Positions 1 through 6,293 are shown, numbered from the stretch's first letter. The stretch: 10,558 bases of DNA from UMGS1663 sp963621995 (GCA_963621995.1 CAVFFZ010000035.1:1-10558), one strand, 5' to 3'. The notes: a model not told the origin generated them from the letters alone. Translations and numbers: made by a program.

Positions 1-590
1 ACTATAAAGCTAAAGTTGAAAATGAGATATTGAAAATACATATACCAGAAAAAATTCCACCAATAAAAAAGGGAACAAATTATACACAAAAAAGAATTAC
101 GAGTAATATAGCAAGAATAACAAGAAAATATGAAGGATTATTTTATGATAAATTTACAATGACAATTATAAAAATATACGATGATGGAAAGATATGGGAT
201 GCAGACAATAAAAATGTAAAACCAATTCAAGATGGACTAATACATGGAAAAGTGATTAAAGATGACAATATCTATTGCTCTTGTTATATGGTACAAGGAT
301 ATTATTCAGACAAACCACATATTGAAGTTTCTGTAATATCAGCAGATGAAATTACTAAAATGAAAATGATAATTGTAAAAACATATACATATTTGGACTA
401 GAAGAGTATGAAAGTATTATAAAAAAATATGTACCTAAATGTGATTATAATAGTTTAAGTAGAGAAAAAATAAATGAATTATTAGAGAAAATATGAAGGA
501 ACAGGTATAGAAGATGAAATTGTATAAATAAATGAAACAAATGAATATCATTCAGAGAGTAATTTGTGGTTTAGAATTGATTATCATTGA
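1..590 (+). pseudogene. RusA-like Holliday-junction resolvase, frameshifted and 5'-partial
   Basis: The first readable part (frame open from the window edge through 401) resembles the RusA endonuclease family, which cuts Holliday junctions in phage and element recombination. The N-terminus has the KIHIPEKIPPIKK strand-and-basic start. A DADN motif is followed by K and D (acidic residues near 57, 59 and 68, counting from a TTG at 30), then KDDN about ten residues later and a final PHIEVSVI strand. No ribosome binding site supports the TTG at 30 and the frame is open upstream, so the true start probably lies off the window. After about 360 coding sequence continues in another frame (YIFGLEEYESIIKKYV, ending INELLEK near 490). 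It then shifts again to YEGTGIEDEIV, meets a stop at 525-527, and runs on to about 590. Three lesions make this a decayed gene. The family assignment is by motif only. Confidence 0.55.
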
Positions 591-620
591 ATAAAAGAAT
601 TAAAAAATATATAAAAAATG

Positions 621-649
621 TTTTATAATTTTTATTAATATGATAAAAT
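621..649 (+). promoter_or_regulatory. Possible promoter of the 520-residue gene
   Basis: A TATAAT hexamer occurs at 624-629 and a TGATAAAAT run at 641-649, both just ahead of the gene starting at 687. Neither has a convincing TTGACA at the right distance, so the call rests on the -10 alone. Confidence 0.25.
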
Positions 650-686
650 TAAATTGTAGTATAAAGATATAAAAAGGAATTTTTTA

Positions 687-2249
687 ATGGAAACAATAAC
701 ATTAGATGAAAAAAATAAAAAAAGAATACAAAAGTTTATAAAACAAGAAACAGGACTTTACGGTTATGAGCAAGATATAGAACTATTAGAACAAAGTGGA
801 CAATTAACAGAAGAATTAGCTAGAAAAGTTTTTACAGAAATTATGAATGATGCACATAGAACTAGAACTATGCTAGAACCAGAGGAAGATAGTGAATTTA
901 GAGAAGAAATTGAAGAAGCATTTGCTAGATATGATAAAATTCCTAAACCAGAACATTTAGAAGAATATGGATTTTATGATGGTGTATATAACGAAATGGA
1001 ATTAGATGATATTTATTATAATATGCAAATTGCTTTTGAATTAAGAGGGTTAGACAATAAATATTATGGGTGTAGAGATTTAAGGAATATTGCACAAACA
1101 GTAATAAATTCTATTGATGGAATAAAAAAATATCAAATTGAATTACAACCAGAGGCAAAAGAAGAATTACAAAGAATACATGAAGAATTGAGAACTTTAT
1201 TAAGTGCAGAAAAAACAGATATTCAAGGTATTCAAGAAAGAATAGAATTATATAATGGACATGCTACAAATATATGGAATGATTATTTGACAGATATAGA
1301 TGATGCCCCAAATAGTCAATATAGGTGGGTTATTCATAATTTAACAAAAGGAGAATTAGAGGGCGATTTTAGAAACAAATATATGTCTACATCACTTATG
1401 ACTAATAATGCAATGGGAAGATATGGCAATTCTGATTATGGACTAATAATAAAACCAAAACATATTGTTTGTGCAAGTTATAGAGATACATATACACTTA
1501 ATACAAGAGATGATGAAGAAAATCTATTTAATATTAGACCACCTCTTATGTTACCACAAGAAATAGAAGATATTTGCATACAGCAAACTATTGAAGAAAA
1601 TGGGGAAATGTTAAATTATGAAACAATACCTATTTATTCAGAGCTTGTTGTAGATGAATTTGAAATTGAAGGAGTTTATTACATAAGTTATGGAGAACAT
1701 GAACTTGCAAGAGATTATGAAAGGGCAAAAAAGGTAGCAGATGAAAGAGGTTTACCTTTAATAGAAAGAGATATTAGTAAATATAGAGCAGAACATGGAC
1801 TTGAGCCAATGACAGACAAAGCAAAAATGAATTTGTGCAGAAATATATTGTGGAAATGCTGTGCAGGAGATAGAGAATTAGAACAAGCATACAGCCAATT
1901 TGCTAATGGATTTATCAAAAGTAATTTTAAAGATTTTTATGAAAAGTTTATGCAATTAAAGGAAAATCCAGAATTTTCTAAAGAAGATATATTGAGAGCT
2001 TTTGCAGATGTTACAAGAGGAGATATAGATTTTGGAAAAATATCACAAAATATAGATGAAATATATATGAGTGAAGAAGAGAAGGAAATAAGAAGTAAGA
2101 TTAAATATCAAGAATATCTTAAGAGAAAGAAAACAAACAGAAAGTTAAGAACAGAAAAATTGAAAGGAAAAGAAGATTACGAGCTAGAGTATTTAAGACA
2201 TTTGCAATGGCAACATTCAATTGAAATGTCAAAAAGATACTTAGTATAG
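687..2249 (+). CDS. Unrecognised 520-residue element-borne protein, possibly ADP-ribosyltransferase-like
   Basis: I do not recognise the family. The start ATG is well placed: AAAAGGA at 672-678 lies 8 bases upstream. The protein is acidic and helical in its first 200 residues, with many E/D-rich stretches. A mixed central region (about 205-370) contains YRWVIHNL (Arg213), KYMSTSL (STS at 234-236), YGLIIKPKHIVCASYRD, and EFEIEGVYYI with an ExE at 326-328. The C-terminal 60 residues are highly charged and likely helical or coiled. An Arg, then STS, then ExE order is the hallmark of R-S-E ADP-ribosyltransferases, but the Arg-to-STS spacing here is short (21 residues), so this is only a hint. No signal peptide or membrane segment is visible, suggesting a cytosolic protein. 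It sits alone between the RusA remnant and a terminator, which fits a self-contained cargo gene of the element. Confidence 0.8.
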   Translation: METITLDEKNKKRIQKFIKQETGLYGYEQDIELLEQSGQLTEELARKVFTEIMNDAHRTRTMLEPEEDSEFREEIEEAFARYDKIPKPEHLEEYGFYDGVYNEMELDDIYYNMQIAFELRGLDNKYYGCRDLRNIAQTVINSIDGIKKYQIELQPEAKEELQRIHEELRTLLSAEKTDIQGIQERIELYNGHATNIWNDYLTDIDDAPNSQYRWVIHNLTKGELEGDFRNKYMSTSLMTNNAMGRYGNSDYGLIIKPKHIVCASYRDTYTLNTRDDEENLFNIRPPLMLPQEIEDICIQQTIEENGEMLNYETIPIYSELVVDEFEIEGVYYISYGEHELARDYERAKKVADERGLPLIERDISKYRAEHGLEPMTDKAKMNLCRNILWKCCAGDRELEQAYSQFANGFIKSNFKDFYEKFMQLKENPEFSKEDILRAFADVTRGDIDFGKISQNIDEIYMSEEEKEIRSKIKYQEYLKRKKTNRKLRTEKLKGKEDYELEYLRHLQWQHSIEMSKRYLV

Positions 2250-2282
2250 TCGTAATCAAAATACTGTTCCAAAAAATCAACT

Positions 2283-2319
2283 AAAAGCAAGTGTTTACAA
2301 AGTAAATTGCTTGCTTTTT
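2283..2319 (+). terminator. Rho-independent terminator after the 520-residue gene
   Basis: The arms AAAAGCAAG (2283-2291) and CTTGCTTTT (2310-2318) pair perfectly. An inner stem is TTTAC/GTAAA, with a three-base loop and a T-rich end. It lies 33 bases after the stop codon. Confidence 0.8.
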
Positions 2320-2337
2320 AGTATGTCTAAAATTATA

Positions 2338-2351
2338 GGAAGGGAGGAGAT
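2338..2351 (+). promoter_or_regulatory. Orphan Shine-Dalgarno sequence
   Basis: GGAAGGGAGGAGAT is an excellent ribosome binding site, but no ATG, GTG or TTG follows at a usable distance. The codon where a start would be expected is ATA (within 2357-2361), followed by an about ten-codon frame (AYINLTLNIY) ending near 2392. It may be a leader peptide with a lost or non-standard start. Confidence 0.4.
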
Positions 2352-2410
2352 AAATTAATAGCATACATTAATCTAACTTTGAATATTTATTGAAACAAGA
2401 GGTGACAGCT

Positions 2411-2572
2411 ATGAATGAAAAGCAAATTGTATCCAATAAACAAATAAAGTTAGAGATTGAAATGATACTAAATAGAAAATTGTTTCAAGATAAAGTGATA
2501 GATAGAGAAATATATGAAAATGTGCAAGATGAATTGTTGCGAGAGATAATGAAGGAAAAAGAAAAAGTTTGA
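2411..2572 (+). CDS. Small charged helical protein (53 aa) of the element
   Basis: A 53-residue protein, rich in Glu, Lys and Ile and predicted to be mostly helical. I chose ATG 2411 because GAGGTGA at 2399-2405 is an ideal ribosome binding site for it. The longer version from TTG 2390 has no such site and would place the ribosome binding site inside the gene. The sequence pattern (MNEKQIVSNKQIKLEIEMIL, then a LFQDKVIDREIYENV turn) resembles the small SHOCT-like or excision-helper proteins often found next to clostridial large serine recombinases. That is inference from size, composition and position. It could be a recombination directionality factor, but no DNA-binding motif is clear. Confidence 0.65.
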   Translation: MNEKQIVSNKQIKLEIEMILNRKLFQDKVIDREIYENVQDELLREIMKEKEKV

Positions 2573-2685
2573 AAGATAATCAGCATCTTGCGTTGTTAAA
2601 ATTTAGATGAAAAAGCCTCAACGTGCAAAAAGCACGCCTACGTTTTTTCACTAAATTTTGCCTAGCAATATACTAATTCTCTTTC
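2571..2685 (+). ncRNA. Long imperfect hairpin downstream of the small gene
   Basis: Nested complementary arms are visible: GAAAG 2571-2575 with CTTTC 2681-2685, TTGC 2588-2591 with GCAA 2665-2668, AAAATTTAG 2598-2606 with CTAAATTTT 2651-2659, TGAAAAA 2608-2614 with TTTTTCA 2644-2650, and CGTGC 2622-2626 with GCACG 2632-2636 around an AAAAA loop. It could terminate the small gene, since the inner stem precedes a T6 run at 2643-2648, or it could be a structured RNA in the recombinase leader. Confidence 0.5.
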
Positions 2686-2739
2686 AAACTGTAGAAATAT
2701 AAAAAGAATAATTATATAATAATAGTGCCTATAAAGATA

Positions 2740-2776
2740 CTTAAAGAATAGAAAATTTTATTTTCTATTCTTTAAG
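2740..2776 (+). terminator. Perfect 16-bp hairpin in the recombinase leader
   Basis: CTTAAAGAATAGAAAA at 2740-2755 is exactly complementary to 2761-2776, with a five-base loop. No T-run follows directly, so a role in attenuation, mRNA stability or operator binding is as likely as termination. It is the second of three hairpins before the recombinase. Confidence 0.45.
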
Positions 2777-2791
2777 TGGCTATAATCGCTA

Positions 2792-2837
2792 TTGCCTTTG
2801 AGATTTCCTCATTATATTCGGAAACTCAAATCGGCAA
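2792..2837 (+). promoter_or_regulatory. Third leader hairpin just before the recombinase ribosome binding site
   Basis: TTGCC 2792-2796 pairs with GGCAA 2833-2837, TTTGAG 2797-2802 with CTCAAA 2825-2830, and TTTCC 2804-2808 with GGAAA 2820-2824. Only small bulges interrupt the stem. It ends 23 bases before the AAGGAGA at 2860-2866, so it could affect translation of the recombinase. Confidence 0.45.
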
Positions 2838-2874
2838 GAAGAAAAGTTTGTAAAAAAGGAAGGAGATAAAAGAT

Positions 2875-3402
2875 ATGGATTTATATAATATGAGAAAAGA
2901 AATAAGTAGTGGAAAAAGTATATATGACTTACCATTAAAAGTAACATACTATGCAAGAGTATCAAGCGAAAAAGATGAGCAATTAAATTCATTAAATAAT
3001 CAAGTTTTTTATTTTGAAAACCATATAAGAAAAATCTCTAATTGGACATATGTAGATGGATATGTAGATGAGGGTATAAGTGGTACAAGTGTAGATAAAA
3101 GAGATTCATTTAAAAAAATGATAGCAGATAGTAAAAAAGGAAAATTCGATTTGATATTAACAAAAGAGGTAACTCGTTTTGCGAGAAATACTTTAGATAG
3201 TATCTCTTATACCCAAGAATTATTAAAAAATCAGGTAGGAGTATATTTTGAATCTGACAATATCAATACAATTATGCCAGACTCAGAATTAAGATTAACA
3301 ATTATGGCAAGTGTAGCACAAGATGAAGTAAGAAAATTATCAGAAAGAGTAAAATTTGGATTTAAGAGATCAATTGAAAAAAAGAGAGTGCTTCGGAAAT
3401 AA
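2875..3402 (+). CDS. Large serine recombinase, N-terminal catalytic part (frame 1 of a gene split by two frameshifts)
   Basis: This is the resolvase-type catalytic domain of a large serine recombinase (TndX/TnpX-like), which cuts and rejoins attachment sites through a phosphoserine link. Residues 23-31 read VTYYARVSS, with the nucleophile most likely Ser30. Later blocks match the family: YVDEGISGTSVDKRDSF, FDLILTKEVTRFARNT (with the conserved Arg residues) and SVAQDEVRKLSERVKFG. ATG 2875 has AAGGAGA at 2860-2866 eight bases upstream. The true product should not stop at 3402. After codon CTT at 3391-3393, skipping one base (C3394) gives GNNNIFGYRKDK and the family's next region. That middle piece stays open from 3395 to 3496 and needs a second one-base skip at C3497 to join the C-terminal part. 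The joined protein is about 583 residues, a normal length for the family. Confidence 0.85.
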   Translation: MDLYNMRKEISSGKSIYDLPLKVTYYARVSSEKDEQLNSLNNQVFYFENHIRKISNWTYVDGYVDEGISGTSVDKRDSFKKMIADSKKGKFDLILTKEVTRFARNTLDSISYTQELLKNQVGVYFESDNINTIMPDSELRLTIMASVAQDEVRKLSERVKFGFKRSIEKKRVLRK

Positions 3403-3479
3403 CAACATATTTGGATACAGAAAAGACAAAACAAAATTAGTAATACATGAAGAAGAAGCAAAAATGATAAAAGAATTAT

Positions 3480-4628
3480 TTGAAATATATGCTACACGGA
3501 GAAATAGGATTTTATAAAATAGCAGAATATTTTAAACAAAAAGGATATGTAGGCAAAAATGGAAATCCAATATCATCACAAACATTAAGAAGAATTGTAA
3601 GAAATCCAAAATACAAAGGGTATTATAGAACTGGAACTGTAAAAGTAGTAGATTATAAACTACACAAAGCACAAAAAATGCCAAAAGAAGAATGGCAAGT
3701 ATTTGAATGTAAAGAAAACATACCAGCGATTGTATCAGAAGAACTGTGGGACAAATGTAACAATATATTAGAAAAGAAATCAACAAGTTGTTTAAATAAA
3801 GTGGAAAACAAAGATGTTTTTAAAAATAGATATACATTTAGTGGATTGATTTTCTGTAAAGAGCATGAAGAAGAACACATGCCAGGATTTAATAGAATAT
3901 CGGGAGCTAAAAGGTCTAATAAACCGGCTTGGGCATGTAGTAGGTATATTACACATGGATTAAAAGGATGCGAAAGTCCAATTATAGAAGAAAAAGAATT
4001 AATAGAGATATTAAAAGTAGTGCTAAATAAATTCTTATCAAATAAAGAAGAAATAATAGCAGATTTGCTTGAAAAATACAAAAAATACAATAAAGCAAAA
4101 GATATAGAAAAAGAAATATCTAAAATAGAAGATAAAATAAAAGAAACGAACAATAAAAAAGATAAATTATTGGAACTCACAATTCAAAACTATATTTCTA
4201 ATGAAGAATTTTACAAAAGAAATGAAACATTAAATAAAGAAATGGAAAACTATAATAAACAAATAAAATCTTTAAATGAAGAAAAAGAAAATATTACTTC
4301 ATTAGAAGATAATATGAAACAAATAAAAAAGACTTTAGAAAAAGAGATTAGAATAGAAGAAAATATTGAAGATTTAATTAAATTATTAGTAGATAAAATA
4401 TATGTATCTAAAGTAGATAATAATAGAAAACATATAAAATTAGAAGTGTATTTTAAAATAGGAGAACCAATTACATTAGAAGGAAACTTAAATAAAAAAG
4501 CGAGACAAGAATATATTCTTAGTTACCAAGATTATCAATCAAAGAACAATGACACATATGATTGTTCCATAAAAGAGAAATGCCATCAATTTTGCAACAA
4601 CGACATCTATAATAGTTCCAGGAAATAA
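3480..4628 (+). CDS. Large serine recombinase, recombinase/zinc/coiled-coil C-terminal part
   Basis: This is the continuation of the serine recombinase in a third frame. The real entry point is about 3498 (GEIGFYKIAEYF), reached by a +1 shift from the middle piece; the TTG at 3480 has no ribosome binding site. Visible in order are the recombinase domain (NGNPISSQTLRRIVRNPKYK), a zinc-ribbon-like segment with Cys at FCKEH, WACSRYITHG and KGCESP, and a long coiled coil (about 4070-4380) rich in E, K and N. The zinc segment places the coiled coil as the family does, to control synapsis of attachment sites. The last dozen or so codons overlap host ylmC sequence in another frame, so the C-terminus and stop codon are host-derived. 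Apart from the two shifts the gene looks intact, so it may still be active if frameshifting is tolerated. Confidence 0.8.
   Translation: MKYMLHGEIGFYKIAEYFKQKGYVGKNGNPISSQTLRRIVRNPKYKGYYRTGTVKVVDYKLHKAQKMPKEEWQVFECKENIPAIVSEELWDKCNNILEKKSTSCLNKVENKDVFKNRYTFSGLIFCKEHEEEHMPGFNRISGAKRSNKPAWACSRYITHGLKGCESPIIEEKELIEILKVVLNKFLSNKEEIIADLLEKYKKYNKAKDIEKEISKIEDKIKETNNKKDKLLELTIQNYISNEEFYKRNETLNKEMENYNKQIKSLNEEKENITSLEDNMKQIKKTLEKEIRIEENIEDLIKLLVDKIYVSKVDNNRKHIKLEVYFKIGEPITLEGNLNKKARQEYILSYQDYQSKNNDTYDCSIKEKCHQFCNNDIYNSSRK
4544..4567. repeat. Inverted repeat near the element end
   Basis: GAACAAT at 4544-4550 and ATTGTTC at 4561-4567 are perfect 7-base arms around a 10-base spacer containing CATATG. 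It lies about 30-50 bases before the point where host ylmC sequence begins, a position compatible with recombinase binding, although it is also inside the recombinase coding region. Confidence 0.35.
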
Positions 4629-4725
4629 CAAGTTATTAAATATGTTTTCAAGTGCAAATGATATTGTTATTCCATGGCAACATATAAAATGTATAGGTGA
4701 CGATGTTATATTAGTAGAAATATAA
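4591..4725 (+). pseudogene. 3' fragment of a YlmC/YmxH-family sporulation gene (PRC-barrel), cut by the element
   Basis: In this frame the sequence reads TTTSIIVPGNNKLLNMF, then DIVIPWQHIKCIGDDVILVE and stop at 4723-4725. This is the C-terminal half of YlmC/YmxH proteins: an IIVPG strand, a variable loop, then IPW..I..IG.DVILV. These are small (about 80-90 residues) PRC-barrel proteins of Firmicutes, generally annotated as sporulation-related. Only about 44 codons remain. The frame has a stop at 4570-4572 and no start codon or ribosome binding site, so the 5' half is missing and presumably lies beyond the far end of the element. Precise excision would restore the gene. No transcription signal for the fragment is seen. 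Confidence 0.75.
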
Positions 4726-4781
4726 ATTACATATCAATTGCATAACTATATAAACAATAGCTAAAAAAGAAACTTATATAA

Positions 4782-4833
4782 AAATATAATTGGCGCAAAT
4801 TACCACTAAAAAATTATTCATTTAAAGTAATAT
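4782..4833 (+). repeat. 52-base direct repeat, copy 1
   Basis: This copy matches 7107-7158 at 48 of 52 positions (differences at 4795, 4805, 4814 and 4819) in the same orientation. It begins AAATATAATTGG and ends AAAGTAATAT. It sits about 57 bases after the ylmC stop. One frame reads YNWRKLPLKNYSFKVIS, but it has a stop just upstream, so coding is not established. Confidence 0.75.
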
Positions 4834-4858
4834 CCTGAATTTGACAGCTTTTAAAGAG

Positions 4859-4901
4859 TAAAAAGCCTGTAACATAATTGCTGACTGTGTTACGTTTTTT
4901 T
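4859..4901 (+). terminator. Terminator 1 after the ylmC fragment
   Basis: GTAACA 4869-4874 pairs with TGTTAC 4888-4893. An A-run before the stem and a seven-T run after it (4895-4901) are present. It probably ends the ylmC transcript. Confidence 0.7.
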
Positions 4902-4941
4902 GACACGCCTTAAAAATGCATGTCGTTTTTATTTTTTTTTA
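4902..4941 (+). terminator. Terminator 2, in tandem
   Basis: GACACGC 4902-4908 and GCATGTC 4918-4924 form a stem with one mismatch, followed by GTTTTT and a longer T-run to 4940. It backs up the terminator directly before it. Confidence 0.55.
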
Positions 4942-4997
4942 TATTTTTTAAACTAATTTCCCGAAAAATATTGACACTATCTACTGAAATTGTACTC

Positions 4998-5026
4998 TTG
5001 ACAACAAAAATTGCTAATAATATAAT
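4998..5026 (+). promoter_or_regulatory. Consensus sigma-A promoter of the HEXXH gene
   Basis: TTGACA 4998-5003 and TATAAT 5021-5026 are both perfect consensus hexamers with an exact 17-base spacer. The start codon follows 41 bases after the -10. Confidence 0.85.
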
Positions 5027-5066
5027 AAAACTATCAAAAGAAAAATTAATATAAACGGAGAGTTAT

Positions 5067-6086
5067 ATGAATATACCAAAGGAACTAGAAAAAATTGGAA
5101 TAATTCCAACGAGGCAACTGAATATAGAAGAAAGAAACTATATATCGAAAAACATAGCCGATAAATTAGCAACAAATGTAAACGAACTTGCAAACAGCTA
5201 TAACGAGCTATATATGCGTATTTTTAATTGTAATATGTACTATGCCAAAATCGATAAAAAATTTAAAGGAGCATTTTATTACTATAAAAACAATACCGTA
5301 TATATTGATGAAGAAAAAGATATATCGGAAATAGATTCTTATATAATACACGAAAATATACATTATTTGCAAAACTTCAATAAAATAAAAAAGCAGGATG
5401 ATAGAGCGGGTGTGTGTCAATTTAGAGGATTCAAAATATTCGGACTTGGCATAAACGAAGCTATTGTGCAGTATATTACTGCAAAGGCACTCGGATACAA
5501 AAATCATAGAATAAACAATGAAAAAATATCTATTTGCACCAATAGTGAAAATCATTATAAATACATGACAAGTTTAATAGGACAAATGATGTACCTTATG
5601 GGAGATAAAGAGGCCATAAATAGTTGTATAGGAAGTAACGACATATTTGAAGAAAAATTATACAATACATTTGAAGAAAACACAGAAAGAATTGTAAGAA
5701 AATTTGATGATATACTTGAGAAAAATAATAGAGAAGACAGAAACGAAGAGAAAATAATAAAAATATATATGCAAACACAAGAATTGATATACACAACATA
5801 TTTTGAAAAAATGTACAAAGCACTTACTACAACAGCAGAAGTAGATGAACAAGTAGACAAGATGGAAAACTATGAACAAATAATAGGAAAACTTTTTGGT
5901 ACATCTGCCGAGGAGGACAACTTTACACAATTTAAGAAAGAAATGAATAGTAAATACATAAAAAAATATATGGAAATAAACAAAAATAAGAACAAAAACA
6001 GCTTGATGGTTGTGTATAAGAATGCTGTGGTGAATTTTATAAATAGGGTTGCTGAATTCATACAAAAGAAAATAATGAGAACATAA
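5067..6086 (+). CDS. Putative HEXXH zinc metalloprotein (339 aa), cytosolic
   Basis: The likely role is a zinc-dependent peptidase-like protein, with substrate unknown. The key motif is IIHENIH (His95, Glu96, His99), the HEXXH zinc site. A Glu at 131 in GLGINEAIVQYIT, 32 residues later, is placed like the third zinc ligand of gluzincin-type metallopeptidases. Residues 56-90 form a strand-rich part (KGAFYYYKNNTVYIDEE) before the active helix, as in such folds. The second half (180-339) is helical and highly charged. No signal peptide or clear membrane span is seen; 312-335 is only moderately hydrophobic. ATG 5067 has GGAGAG at 5057-5062 and a consensus promoter upstream. The gene stands alone with a terminator after it, facing the minus-strand gene. 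I do not recognise the family, and the fold call rests on the motif spacing. Confidence 0.85.
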   Translation: MNIPKELEKIGIIPTRQLNIEERNYISKNIADKLATNVNELANSYNELYMRIFNCNMYYAKIDKKFKGAFYYYKNNTVYIDEEKDISEIDSYIIHENIHYLQNFNKIKKQDDRAGVCQFRGFKIFGLGINEAIVQYITAKALGYKNHRINNEKISICTNSENHYKYMTSLIGQMMYLMGDKEAINSCIGSNDIFEEKLYNTFEENTERIVRKFDDILEKNNREDRNEEKIIKIYMQTQELIYTTYFEKMYKALTTTAEVDEQVDKMENYEQIIGKLFGTSAEEDNFTQFKKEMNSKYIKKYMEINKNKNKNSLMVVYKNAVVNFINRVAEFIQKKIMRT

Positions 6087-6113
6087 AATAATAACATATA
6101 ATAAAAAATAATG

Positions 6114-6158
6114 AATATCTATAGTTAAGAATAGTTTAGCTATAGGTATTTATTTTTG
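6114..6158 (+). terminator. Terminator of the HEXXH gene
   Basis: AATATCTATAG (6114-6124) pairs with CTATAGGTATT (6140-6150) with one G-U pair, followed by a T-rich tail to 6157. It begins 28 bases after the stop codon. Confidence 0.7.
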
Positions 6159-6218
6159 TTTATATAATAAAGCTGTACTGACTTTTCTATTATATAAAAT
6201 TCAAATTAATTGGAAAGT

Positions 6219-6237
6219 ATGCTGAATTTTTCAGTAT
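6219..6237 (-). terminator. Second small hairpin beyond the minus-strand terminator
   Basis: ATGCTGAA 6219-6226 pairs with TTCAGTAT 6230-6237 around a three-base loop. It lies beyond the T-run of the main minus-strand terminator and may add to it. Its function is unproven. Confidence 0.3.
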
Positions 6238-6282
6238 AAAAAAATAGAATATTTGAAAAACATGATAATTTTCAAATATTCT
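6238..6282 (-). terminator. Terminator of the minus-strand 150-residue gene
   Basis: A perfect 14-bp stem, 6246-6259 with 6269-6282, has a nine-base loop. Reading the minus strand, it is followed by seven T (A-run at 6238-6244). It lies 12 bases after the stop codon of the minus-strand gene. Confidence 0.8.
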
Positions 6283-6293
6283 AACAAATTATA

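Larger units (their letters stand above)
1..4594. mobile_element. Right end of an integrated element carried by a large serine recombinase
   Basis: This is a block of accessory genes: a RusA-like remnant, an orphan 520-residue protein, a small helical protein and a serine recombinase. It ends abruptly where a host sporulation gene (ylmC/ymxH type) resumes in mid-frame. Large serine recombinases normally lie next to their attachment site, and here the recombinase is the last gene before the host sequence. The left end lies outside the window, so size and class (prophage, conjugative or mobilizable element) cannot be decided. RusA-like resolvases are common in phages, which weakly favours a prophage. 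The exact crossover point cannot be fixed from one end; 4594 is where the host-like reading frame becomes convincing. Confidence 0.7.

Noticed and set aside
2390..2572. TTG start at 2390 for the small gene
   Set aside because: ATG 2411 has an ideal ribosome binding site at 2399-2405; the TTG has none.
3653..4180. Long minus-strand open frame opposite the recombinase
   Set aside because: It is a mirror of the AT-rich recombinase coding strand, with no ribosome binding site and low-complexity Leu/Ser/Phe composition.
4971..4976. An extra TTGACA before the HEXXH gene
   Set aside because: No -10 hexamer at 16-18 bases; the perfect promoter at 4998-5026 is the better choice.
5208..6097. Several minus-strand open frames opposite the HEXXH gene
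   Set aside because: Phe/Ile/Tyr-rich shadows of the A-rich coding strand, without start signals.
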